Assembly (NCBI RefSeq): GCF_052324685.1
Contig: NC_135226.1
Location: forward strand, 16,765,384-16,829,383
Direction: 5' to 3'
Length of the DNA: 64,000 bases
Source: Brachyhypopomus gauderio
Taxonomy: Eukaryota > Chordata > Actinopteri > Gymnotiformes > Hypopomidae
Each line of letters starts with the position of its first letter. Within the stretch, counting starts at the first letter, position 1. The notes under the pieces were generated by a model that saw nothing but the letters and a program-made list of their open reading frames with translations, was not told the DNA's origin and made no database searches. This document shows, piece by piece, positions 1-9,217 of this stretch. The position numbers and the translations under genes were made by a program.

Positions 1-108
1 GGACTGACATGACTGATATGACTGGACTGAAATGACTGACATGACTGGACTGACATGACTGTTATGACTGGACAGATATGCATACAAACTATACATACAT
101 TTAGGTAG

Positions 109-110
<2 letters not shown>

Positions 111-165
<55 letters not shown>
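111..165. repeat. (GT)n microsatellite
   Basis: About 27 uninterrupted GT dinucleotides. The equivalent site in copy B (about 2697-2718) has a much shorter run, so the locus has changed length since the duplication. Confidence 0.95.
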
Positions 166-166
<1 letters not shown>

Positions 167-1953
167 TAGTGTATGTACTCAAACTATGACAACATATACT
201 AATACATACATACATAAGTATACATAGAAACTATACATACATATAGGTATAAAGGTGTGTGTGTCTGTGTGTTTGTGTGAGAGAGAGACAAAAAAGAAGC
301 CAAATATCAGTTTGTATGAGCATGTGTTAGTCACTGGGATATGGGTGGGTATGGCTAGGGAAGTGTCATTGTGAATGCTATAGGAAGGCCTGCTTGCGCC
401 TGTATGTGTGTGTGCCTGGTTAATAGACACAGAGAGATCTAGGTAGCCAGAGCAATGTTTACTTAGGGCACAGAGATGGGAGGGGGAATGTGGGTGAGAG
501 TGTGAGAGAGACTGAGAGTGTGAGTTTCAGCTTGCGTGCGTGTGAGAAGGAGAAGGTGACAGAGGGACTTTACATGCATTTTTATGCATTGTATATAATA
601 CTGCACTGTAGAGCCATACGATAACCGATTTAGATGAAACTTGACAAATTTGTTGAGGATGGGATTCTGAATGGGCTTGTGCATTTTGGTCAGAATTGGA
701 TAAAATATGAAAGAGCTTTAAGAATATGAATATTATATGTATCGATGCTGTCCATTAAAAAAATATTTAGCAGGTATAAGTGTCCTCAAATCCAAAATCT
801 TTGGATTGTTTTTTGATTTCACACTCTGTAGAGTATTATAAGACTTTGCTTGACATGATAGTATGAAAATCCTAGGAGGAGTATGAAAAGTGATGATTTC
901 AAACTATTATTAACTGTAAATAAACTGTGCATTTTTTAATAGGACATGTAATGGGAAAGTTGTTCGCACTACTGCAAGGAATCAAAAGAGTCCAATTGCA
1001 TGTTCCCAAGTGGAATTATGTAGGGGATACACTTGCTTTTTTTGCAATAGCGCCCCCCAGTGGCCAATCGACACCCGGCTGGATTATGTCATAGGGGGCG
1101 TGCACTTGTCCACACCCAAGAGGTTTCGTGCAGATCGACCAATGGTAAGCCTGTCAAACGCGTGCCGATCACTGATTGGCCGATTACGTCAGCCATTTTG
1201 GAAGTATGGCATGTCTGCTTTAGGACCTGGTTCCCAGAGGCCCATAGATGATGTCTGCCAAGTTTCATGTGGATCGGCCAATCTGAGTGCATGGGGCAAA
1301 TTTTTGCATGTTATAGCGCCCCCTAGCAGGTGAGGTATGGCAACCTCTGCAAGCTGCCCCAGACCCTCACAGGGAAGCTGTCTGTGAAGTGCCATCTCAT
1401 TACATGCAAGTTTTGTTAAGTTAGAGCTCCATATGCGCAAAATTTACTATTGAATTTACGCCCCCTCATTTGATTGGCTTATACTGACTAGGTAGTGAAG
1501 AAATTAGCATTTTTGTTGGATACATTTTAAAGTTCAGACTCTTCTGAACGTTTTGATACCACATATGTGCATGTATGTGAAAAATCCAGGGACTAGTTCG
1601 CGCTCAAAGATGTGTGTGATTTTGCACATTATGCAAATTAACTCGAAATCTAAGTGGGCGGAGCTAAAGGGTCCTAGAGGCTTTTTTGTTTGGTTTGATC
1701 CAAGGAATCCATCAGAAGTGGAATTTCGTTTCTATGACCTACGGTGTAGGAGATATGGACCAAAACGCAAAATGCTGCGCTATAGCGCCACCATCAGGCC
1801 AATGTGGGTCATTGTCTGGGTTTCCCTCATTGCACCTCTGGTGCACCTGTCTGACAAGTTTGGTGTTTCTGGGCCTTACGGTCTAGGCTGCAGTATGCGT
1901 TTTACAGCCTGAAAAATAATAATAATAAGAAGAAAAACTCGAGCAATTACAAT

Positions 1954-2033
1954 AGGGTTCCCACACTATGTGTGTGAACCCTAAAAAACCCTAACAATTA
2001 CAATAGGGTTCCCACACTATGTGTGTGAACCCT
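1954..2033. repeat. Pair of identical hairpin-forming palindromes
   Basis: Two copies (1954-1982 and 2005-2033) of a 29-bp imperfect palindrome beginning agggttc and ending gaaccct, with a CACA/TGTG inner stem. A third copy sits at 4519-4547 at the end of the second repeat unit. Position at the ends of both units suggests they are terminal structures of the element. Confidence 0.7.
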
Positions 2034-2398
2034 AACAAGCGGCGATTGGCGGGTTCACACACAAATAGGCATATTTTGGCCTCAATAGGCAAAAGGAAGC
2101 CCAAAAGGTCCTTTAGACCTAAAAGTGAAAAGAAGCTGTTTGGGTTTGGCCAGTGTGTGCTCTACAGATAGTGTGTGATGACATCTGCGTGTGTCAGAAA
2201 GGGAGACACAGAAATACCACATCTGGCTAGGGCTGCATCTATGTGAACAATATAGGAAGGCCTGCATGTGTCTATACATGATTGGGCCTGTATATTACAG
2301 ACAGAGAGAGATTGAGGGTGCCAGAGACTATGCTTTGTTAATTCACTCCTTGGACACCTTGCACGCCTAACATGACTGCCCGTGTATTCAAAGTATGA
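2034..2398. repeat. Diverged partial third copy of the unit
   Basis: The stretch around 2225-2340 (phrase 'ctataggaaggcctgc' followed by a tract with acagagagag) is a diverged version of 385-450 and 2935-3000. It lies between the end of copy A and the minisatellite of copy B, so the array was built from at least three partial copies. Confidence 0.5.
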
Positions 2399-2660
2399 AT
2401 GTAGTCTGCAAAGCCTGCCATAACATGACTGACATGACTGGCATGACTAACATAACTGATATGACTGAAATGACATCACTGGCATGATGAACAAAAGTAA
2501 CATGACTGATATGACTGACATAACTGGAATGAGTGACATGACTGGCATGACTGTAATGACATGACTGATATGTCTGACATGACTGGACTGACATGACTGA
2601 TATGACTGGACTGACATGACTGATATGACTGGACTGACATGACTGTTATGACTGGACAGA
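2399..2660. repeat. Minisatellite built from a ~10-bp 'atgactgaca' motif
   Basis: A degenerate 10-bp motif (atgactgaca and variants) runs for about 260 bp. In its last part it is organised into a 23-bp higher-order unit repeated about three times. The same array continues into the start of the other unit copy at 1-75, which is truncated by the window edge. The reverse-strand reading frames (Ser-His-Val rich) are artefacts of the repeat. Confidence 0.85.
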
Positions 2661-4547
2661 TATGCATACAAACTATACATACATTTAGGTAGAAATGTGT
2701 GTGTGTGTGTGTGTGTGTGGTAGTGTATGTACTCAAACTATGACAACATATACTAATACATACATACATAAGTATACATAGAAACTATACATACATATAG
2801 GTATAAAGGTGTGTGTGTCTGTGTGTTTGTGTGAGAGAGAGACAAAAAAGAAGCCAAATATCAGTTTGTATGAGCATGTGTTAGTCACTGAGATATGGGT
2901 GGGTATGGCTAGGGAAGTGTCATTGTGAATGCTATAGGAAGGCCTGCTTGCGCCTGTATGTGTGTGTGCCTGGTTAATAGACACAGAGAGATCTAGGTAG
3001 CCAGAGCAATGTTTACTTAGGGCACAGAGATGGGAGGGGGAATGTGGGTGAGAGTGTGATAGAGACGGAGTGTGTGAGTTTCAGCTTGCGTGCGTGTGAG
3101 AAGGAGAAGGTGACAGAGGGACTTTACATGCATTTTTATGCATTGTATATAATACTGCACTGCAGAGCCATACGATAACCGATTTAGATGAAACTTGACA
3201 AATTTGTTCAGGATGGGATTCTGAATGGGCTTGTGCATTTTGGTCAGAATTGGATAAAATATGAAAGAGCTTTAAGAATATGAATATTATATGTATCGAT
3301 GCTGTCCATTAAAAAAATATTTAGCAGGTATAAGTGTCCTCAAATCCAAAATCTTTGGATTGTTTTTTGATTTCACACTCTGTAGAGTATTATAAGACTT
3401 TGCTTGACATGATAGTATGAAAATCCTAGGAGCAGTATGAAAAGTGATGATTTCAAACTGTTATTAACTGTAAGTAAACTGTGCATTTTTTAATAGGACT
3501 TGTAATGGGAAAGTTGTTCGCACTACTGCAAGGAATCAAAAGAGTCCAATTGCATGTTCCCAAGTGGAATTATGTAGGGGATACACTTGCTTTTTTTGCA
3601 ATAGCGCCCCCCAGTGGCCAATCGACACCCGGGTGGATTATGTCATAGGGGGCGTGCACTTGTCCACACCCAAGAGGTTTCGTGCAGATCGACCAATGGT
3701 AAGCCTGTCAAACGCGTGCCGATCACTGATTGGCAGATTACGTCAGCCATTTTGGAAGTATGGCATGTCTGCTTTAGGACCTGGTTTCCAGAGGCCCATA
3801 GATGATGTCTGTCAAGTTTCATGTGGATCGGCCAATCTGAGTGCATGGGGCAAATTTTTGCATGTTATAGCGCCCCCTAGCAGGTGAGGTATGGCAACCT
3901 CTGCGAGCTGCCCCAGACCCTCACACGGAAGCTGTCTGTGAAGTGCCATCTCATTACATGCAAGTTTTCTTAAGTTAGAGCTCCATATGTGCAAAATTTA
4001 CTATTGAATTTACGCCCCCTCATTTGATTGGCTTATACTGACTAGGTAGTGAAGAAATTAGCATTTTTGTTGGATACATTTTAAAGTTCAGACTCTTCTG
4101 AACGTTTTGATACCACATATGTGCATGTCTGTGAAAAATCCAGGGACTAGTTCGCGCTCAAAGATGTGTGTGATTTTGCACATTATGCAAATTAACTCGA
4201 AATCTAAGTGGGCGGAGCTTAATGGTTGTATATTAATTGTCCTATTGAATTTAGTCAAGGAATGCATAGGAACTGGAATTTTGGTTCTAGGACCTACGGT
4301 GTAGGAGATATGGACAAAAAGTCAATATGCTCTGCTATAGCGCCACCATCAGGCCAATTTGGGTCCCTGTATGGGAATCTGGTCCTTGGAGTTAACTGAA
4401 CCTTTTTGCCAAGATTGGGTTTTCTAGGCATTACGGTCTAGGCTGCACGATGCATTTTATGTCAAAAAATGGGCAAAAGAATAAGAAGAAAAATAAGAAA
4501 AATACCAGCAATTACAATAGGGTTCCCACACTGTGTGTGTGAACCCT
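2555..4547. repeat. Interspersed repeat unit, copy B
   Basis: Second copy of the unit at 1-2033, at a constant offset of 2,554 bp through 4219, which shows near-absence of indels apart from the GT run and compensating changes. It ends in one hairpin (4519-4547) where copy A ends in two. No coding capacity is evident; short ORFs in both copies occur in the same places only because the DNA is duplicated. Confidence 0.75.
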
Positions 4548-4795
4548 AAAAATGTAAATGTATTAGATAACTGAATATGTTAAGTTTATGATTGGTAGGG
4601 GTGGGCCCTTTTTGAATCGGACCACTGCACAGTGCGCATGAAGAGTTGTTCTGGTTGTGCATATTGTTTGAAGAACCTTTCGTTATCACCCCGCTGCAGC
4701 CCAAATGTATGAGTTTTGAAATGAGTGTTTTCTTCAAATGAGTATTTGCAACGTTGTCAGATTTCAGTGCATGTAACTTATTTAGTTAACGCTAA

Positions 4796-5130
4796 TATAG
4801 TCCAATGGGGGACTGCGCTACTTCCCATGAGTCCCTGCGACTCCGGTATTGTTCTCTGTTAATGTGATGTCTATGCATCTATGTTGATTGATTATGTACT
4901 TGATTATGTGCGTTACTTGGTTTAAGTCCCCCTTCATCAGTTTATATAGTTTTACTGTGTGAATTATTCCATGCCATGTTTGTGTAGTGTTGTCGTGTTA
5001 TTGCCACTTCCTCATGTTTCGTGTCTCTTGCATGAGTAGGTTGCTGAGGCAAGTTGAAGAAAAAAAGCCTTGTTGTGTTGCAATGGATCTGTTTGCTACC
5101 TCTCCTTCCTACACCATGCCACAATATTGT
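4796..5130 (+). mobile_element. LTR-like interspersed repeat (relative of 14879-15222)
   Basis: Begins with 'gtccaatgggggac' and ends with 'caccatgccaca'. The same beginning and ending, with a matching middle, recur at 14879-15222. Near the 3' part is an A-rich stretch followed by 'gccttgtt', which in the other copy is 'aataaaaagccttgtt', a polyadenylation-like signal. This organisation fits a solo LTR, but I do not see a convincing target duplication here. Confidence 0.45.
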
Positions 5131-5134
5131 TAAA

Positions 5135-5437
5135 ATTGAATGTGAACAAGGATAAAGACCACTAAAGAAAATTTGATTTGTCCATTACATCCACTTAAGA
5201 ATCTATGCCAATACAACTTAACTTCTTTAGGTATAATTGTATGTGAACTAGAGAAAAGACCACTAATGAAAACTTGATTTGTCCATTGCATTCACTTAAG
5301 AGTCTATGCTAATACAACTTAACTTCTTTAGTTATAATTGTATGTGAACTAGAGTAAAGACCACTAATGAAAACTTGATTTGTCCATTGCATCCACTTAA
5401 GAGTCTATGCTAATACAACTTAACTTCTTTAGTTTCT
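5135..5437. repeat. Three tandem copies of a ~101-bp repeat
   Basis: Copies begin at about 5135, 5236 and 5337 with 'attg(a/t)atgtgaac' and each ends in 'acaacttaacttcttta'. The last two copies are more alike than either is to the first. There are no spacers between copies. Confidence 0.9.
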
Positions 5438-5472
5438 CTTTGTGCAAAAACTTAAGTTTAAGGCAACAGGTT

Positions 5473-5818
5473 TGTGACGCTGGTGTGTGAGAGGAAGGAT
5501 GAGACACAATGAGCGTCTTGCGATGCACACTAAACGTTTAATCAAACACAAACACGTGAAGTCCAGCACAAACGGAGCAAGCACGCTGACGCAATGCTTG
5601 CACGGGCATGAACTTTAGACAAAGACGAGCACAAGACACTGCGCAAACGCACAATAAATAGGTGTATTACACAGACCCACGTGACCTCGGGACAAGGCAC
5701 AGGTGATACCACGAACACGCTCACAGACGACCCACGCCCACGGATGTACAAACATGGACATAACGACACGCAGACAACGCAACGGCACGCCCACAGGGAA
5801 GGGTCCGGCACCGTGACA
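5473..5818 (-). mobile_element. Solo LTR (TGTCACG-type)
   Basis: A 346-bp block with LTR ends: on the minus strand it starts TGTCACGG and ends GTCACA. Flanks are aggtt and gggtt, a 5-bp target duplication with one mismatch. Internal phrases (for example 'acgagcacaagacactgcgc') match the LTRs of the element at 6477-9017, so it is an older, diverged member of the same or a sister family. No internal region remains. Confidence 0.8.
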
Positions 5819-5849
5819 GGGTTTTCACGCAATTTTCTAGTAAGGTCAA

Positions 5850-6265
5850 CTAATTAGGGTTAAGAGTGTGGATTGACACAACTTTTTCAATGATTTTGCA
5901 AAGAAATTTGTTCCCATTTTCTGAGAGGGGAGAGAGGGACTGTATCATGTCCATGAAGGCCACGGCAATTCCAGCACTGACATAACGCTTGGTTATTGTG
6001 CGCTTTTCACAGAGTGTTCTAATAGATAATGACATATTGAAAAATACACCAAAATGATCAGGGATTGCAACATCAGCAATTTCAGTATTATTAATATCTA
6101 TGCGTTTAGAAATGATAAAATCTAAAATGTGGCCATGCCTATGAGTTAGAACTGATACATGTTGTATAAGATCAAAAGAGTTAGGCGTGCTCATGAATTC
6201 AGAAGTGATTGGATTTGTGGATATATCTATGTCAATATTAAAATCCCCAGTAATTAAAACATTAA
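5850..6265 (-). pseudogene. LINE endonuclease fragment (L2/CR1-like)
   Basis: The minus strand encodes the C-terminal half of an apurinic-like endonuclease of non-LTR retrotransposons. The GDFN motif is at about 6240-6255, followed by 'THRHGHILDFII' and 'IPDHFGVFF', which corresponds to the (S)DH catalytic end of the domain. The ORF closes at 5850 before any reverse transcriptase, and no reverse transcriptase follows nearby. It is a truncated dead copy. Confidence 0.75.
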
Positions 6266-6476
6266 AATCCTAGAAAGCATTTCTGCAAAATATTCAATCT
6301 TCAGTTTTAATATTTGCAGACGTTTTTAGCATGGGTTAGACACCACTTAAACTTTAGCTTGGTTTATTCACAAAAGTCACTGACACCATTTTTTATGCTG
6401 TAATACCATTACACAGATAATGAACTCAAGTCCCTGAGTGTCTTCAGGGAAAAACTTCATCATTTAAAAGCATTAT

Positions 6477-6816
6477 TGTGACGGTGGGGTCGCGGCGAAG
6501 AACGAGACACACAATCCTTCACAGATACGTCACTTTTACTTGTACACGGTTATTGCGCAATAGCGCACGAAGAACAGAGATACACACACACACTGCAACG
6601 TGTAGACTTTAGACATTGACGAGCACAGGACACTGCGCGAGCGCACATTAAGTAGACAAACCACAGTAGCCCCACGTGATCACGAGACGATTCACAGGTG
6701 AGACTTGTTAATCACACAACAAAACCCTACCCACGTATATACACTGACGCAGACAAAGCACGTGGACTACGTTGACACACGCCCAAAAGGGAGGGGCCGG
6801 GGTCCTCAACGTGACA
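6477..6816 (-). repeat. 3' LTR of the element at 6477-9017
   Basis: 340 bp, apparently identical to 8678-9017. On the minus strand it begins TGTCACGTTGAGG and contains 'GTATATACG', a possible TATA box about 90 bp in. Confidence 0.9.
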
Positions 6817-6958
6817 GACGCCCCCTCCAAGGGCACTACCCGTCCCGGGGTGCCAACAGGACCGAGTGCCCCGAACCCACGACGATGGGCGGATCCGACG
6901 CGCTCAGTCCTGCGTCTGGGAGGTGACCGCCCTTGGGGAAGCGTCCGCCACGGACCGC

Positions 6959-8650
6959 CTAGAACACCCTCCCTGGGAAGACGGGGGAAAAGACGGAAGA
7001 CACATTAAACGGAACAGACACGCATACACACACAGGCACACTGACATACATCGGAATAAACGGGAAAAGGGGGTTTGGTACACAAACGGGCAGACATACG
7101 AACACTGGCACACTCACACATGAGACAGGCGCCAGGCTGCGCGCCAGGAGGAGAGCGACTAGGGGAGAGAGATCGGGTGCTGCAGGCGCTGCGGGTACTT
7201 GTCCTGCTCCAGCCTTTGCTGCATGGTCTCCGCCTGGTACAGCGCGGCTGGCTTGCGCGCCTGGTACAGCGCGGTTGGCGTTCGCGCCAGGTGCTCCGCG
7301 GCGGGCTTGTGCGCCTGATGCAGCGCGGCGGGCTTGCGCGCCTGATGCAGCGCGGCTGGCTTGCGCGCCTGATGCAGCGCGGCTGGCTTGCGCGCCTGAA
7401 GCAGCGCGGCTGGCTTGCGCGCCTGATGCAGCGCGGCTGGCTTGCGCGCCTGATGCAGCGCGGCTGGCAGACGCCCCGTGCGGGCCGTTAGGTGTTTCCC
7501 CGTCGATGTCCATGTCCTCCGTCCCCCGGCTCCACTCCATGGACTGCTCCGGGCTGCCACCCCGGGAGCAGTCCATCGCGCTCTCGCCGGAGCGATCGGA
7601 GTGTGGACGACGCTCCGCACTCCCTTTCACGGTCCTAACCGACCTCACCGAGGCAGGCGGACTGTCCTCCTCTTCCTCCGTATAGGAGTCCCCCTCCGTC
7701 TCACCGTAGTCGGCGGTAGGCGTGGAGCACCCCAATGGAGGGTAGTCCTCTTGCTCCTCCTCCTCCTCTTCACCGTAGTCCTCGCTCTCTGAAGGAGGGT
7801 AGTCCTCTCCCTCCCCGCCGTAGTCTACGGTGGATGCGTCACCTAAAGACGGAGGGTAGGCTTCCTCCTCCTCTCCCCCGTAGTCCTCGGTAGCGGACTC
7901 GCTCTCTGAAGGAGGGTAGTCCTCTCCCTCCTCACCGTAGTCTACGGTGGATGCGTCACATAAAGACGGAGGGTAGGCCTCCTCCTCTTCTCCACCGTAG
8001 TCTACGGTGGAGGCGTCGCACACCGAGGGAGCGGGTTCTTCGCCCTCATCTTCCTCTTCGTCCTGCTCTTCCTCCGTGGAGTCCCCTGCCCCGAACTCGT
8101 TCTTCGGGGAGGTCTCGACCGCTCCGAAAACCCCGGAGTCCACCTTCGGCGACGAGGGAGCGCGGGACGGAGGGGAGTGTCGCTCCCTCCACAGCCTCAC
8201 CGCGCCCTGGCGGAAGAACTCCGCCAGCTCGGGGTCCCTCTCCACTAGCCCCTGGGCTGTGGACAGCTGGAGGGCGCACACTGGGTCGGTCTCCAACTCC
8301 TCGACCGTCGGCATAGCCTCGTGTCGCGGAGAGGGGTTCTCCTCAGGCTCCTCCTCTGGTGTCCTCCCCTCTTCATAGAGTTCGGCGAAGCCCACCCGTA
8401 TGGGCGAGGGCTCCCGGGAAGACGAGGGGTGTCGCTCCTGCCACACCTTTACCGCCGTCTGGCGGTACTCCTCCGCCAGCCAGGGAATGGCGGTCTCCCG
8501 AGCTGCGCACAGCATATAGGAGCACTCCGGGTCCTGTTGGAGCTGCTCCATAGTCGGCGTGACCGGACTGCGTGGAGGGGAGGAAGAGGTACGGTGACGC
8601 CGCTTGCTGGGGCGCTGTGCCTTCTTTGGCCGGGTTGCGTATCCTGGCAT
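6959..8650 (-). CDS. Gag-position ORF of LTR element, 563 aa, family unknown
   Basis: Single ATG-started ORF filling nearly the whole interior of the LTR element, 28 bp after the 5' LTR. By position it should be the gag-like protein, but I recognise no zinc knuckle, protease or polymerase motif. Layout: basic N-terminus (about residues 1-35); two diverged copies of a ~50-residue module of the form DPxC...LA(E)x(F/Y)RQ.AV..W.ERH (about 35-85 and 115-165); a long Asp/Glu-rich region with repeats around DASTVDYG and YPPS (about 190-350); about ten 9-residue Ala-Ser-Gly-Gln-Arg repeats, from 27-bp DNA repeats; and a Val/Cys/Pro-rich tail. The intact frame fits a recent copy. Function is not known to me; a structural role in particle formation is only an inference from position. 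Confidence 0.65.
   Translation of the reverse strand: MPGYATRPKKAQRPSKRRHRTSSSPPRSPVTPTMEQLQQDPECSYMLCAARETAIPWLAEEYRQTAVKVWQERHPSSSREPSPIRVGFAELYEEGRTPEEEPEENPSPRHEAMPTVEELETDPVCALQLSTAQGLVERDPELAEFFRQGAVRLWRERHSPPSRAPSSPKVDSGVFGAVETSPKNEFGAGDSTEEEQDEEEDEGEEPAPSVCDASTVDYGGEEEEAYPPSLCDASTVDYGEEGEDYPPSESESATEDYGGEEEEAYPPSLGDASTVDYGGEGEDYPPSESEDYGEEEEEEQEDYPPLGCSTPTADYGETEGDSYTEEEEDSPPASVRSVRTVKGSAERRPHSDRSGESAMDCSRGGSPEQSMEWSRGTEDMDIDGETPNGPHGASASRAASGAQASRAASGAQASRAASGAQASRAASGAQASRAASGAQARRAASGAQARRGAPGANANRAVPGAQASRAVPGGDHAAKAGAGQVPAAPAAPDLSPLVALLLARSLAPVSCVSVPVFVCLPVCVPNPLFPFIPMYVSVPVCVCVSVPFNVSSVFSPVFPGRVF
7230..7485 (-). repeat. 27-bp coding tandem repeat inside the LTR element ORF
   Basis: About nine to ten copies of a GC-rich 27-bp unit (core 'gcgcctgatgcagcgcggct' on the + strand) encode a 9-residue Ala-rich repeat in the minus-strand ORF. 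The middle copies are nearly identical and the outer ones are more diverged, the usual pattern of unequal exchange within an array. Confidence 0.9.
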
Positions 8651-8677
8651 TTCTGTGTCTCTTGCGGCTCGTCAATC

Positions 8678-9017
8678 TGTGACGGTGGGGTCGCGGCGAA
8701 GAACGAGACACACAATCCTTCACAGATACGTCACTTTTACTTGTACACGGTTATTGCGCAATAGCGCACGAAGAACAGAGATACACACACACACTGCAAC
8801 GTGTAGACTTTAGACATTGACGAGCACAGGACACTGCGCGAGCGCACATTAAGTAGACAAACCACAGTAGCCCCACGTGATCACGAGACGATTCACAGGT
8901 GAGACTTGTTAATCACACAACAAAACCCTACCCACGTATATACACTGACGCAGACAAAGCACGTGGACTACGTTGACACACGCCCAAAAGGGAGGGGCCG
9001 GGGTCCTCAACGTGACA
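8678..9017 (-). repeat. 5' LTR of the element at 6477-9017
   Basis: 340 bp, apparently identical to 6477-6816. The first bases of the interior on the minus strand are GATTGACGAGCCGC; they lack the usual TGG of a tRNA primer site, although CGAGCC also occurs in the 3' ends of some tRNA-Arg complements. The primer is therefore unclear. Confidence 0.9.
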
Positions 9018-9040
9018 ATTATACAGTGCCACAGGCATAT

Positions 9041-9050
9041 CTATATAAGC
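9041..9050 (+). promoter_or_regulatory. Possible TATA box of first OR gene
   Basis: CTATATAAGC followed by TGTGGT, 170 bp upstream of the start codon. The same words occur upstream of the second OR gene at 20409-20418 although surrounding bases have diverged. The LTR element ends only 24 bp upstream of it. Confidence 0.5.
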
Positions 9051-9217
9051 TGTGGTAGTAGTATTACAGTATGAACAGGTAATCATTTGGCTGTACATGT
9101 GTTGAAAATTTAGCAAAAGACATTTAAAGTTATTAATGCAATTGTGCATGTGATATATTCTGATGCTTTTAAGACATTTTCACAGTTTGTTATCAATTTT
9201 TGCATCCAAAAGGAGTA

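Larger units (their letters stand above)
1..2033. repeat. Interspersed repeat unit, copy A (cut by the window start)
   Basis: Bases 1-1665 match 2555-4219 almost base for base, with only scattered substitutions and a shorter GT run in copy B. Beyond that point the two copies are still related but much more diverged (about 1720-1912 against 4270-4470). The unit carries a minisatellite start, a GT microsatellite, phrases such as 'agcgccccc' and 'atagcgccaccatcaggcc', and ends in hairpins. No long ORF is present. It reads as a non-coding transposon-derived repeat that I cannot assign to a superfamily. Confidence 0.75.
6477..9017 (-). mobile_element. Complete non-autonomous LTR retrotransposon, apparently recent
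   Basis: Two 340-bp LTRs (6477-6816 and 8678-9017) that look identical by eye flank an 1,861-bp interior. The element is bounded by a perfect 5-bp target duplication, attat (6472-6476 and 9018-9022). Ends are TG...CA. Orientation is minus: the ORF reads from 8650, and a purine-rich tract (ggagggggcg on the minus strand) abuts the downstream LTR. The interior holds one ORF and no protease, reverse transcriptase or integrase, so any movement must have depended on enzymes from another element. Identical LTRs imply recent insertion. It interrupts upstream DNA shared by the two OR genes. Confidence 0.92.

Noticed and set aside
1010-1333. 107-residue ORF, repeated at 3564-3887
   Set aside because: It is duplicated only because the repeat unit is duplicated; overlapping ORFs on both strands at the same place and no family resemblance.
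2388-2769. Ser/His/Val-rich minus-strand ORFs
   Set aside because: Translation of the minisatellite in three frames; no independent evidence of coding.
5135-5437. CRISPR-like array
   Set aside because: Long direct repeats without unique spacers in a vertebrate genome; ordinary tandem repeat.
7075-8378. Several + strand ORFs of 60-138 residues opposite the LTR element ORF
   Set aside because: Shadows of the GC-rich repetitive minus-strand ORF, which is much longer and starts right after the LTR.
9200-9217. Six-residue upstream extension of the first OR
   Set aside because: Starts with TTG, not ATG; the MENSTGEF start is shared by both genes.
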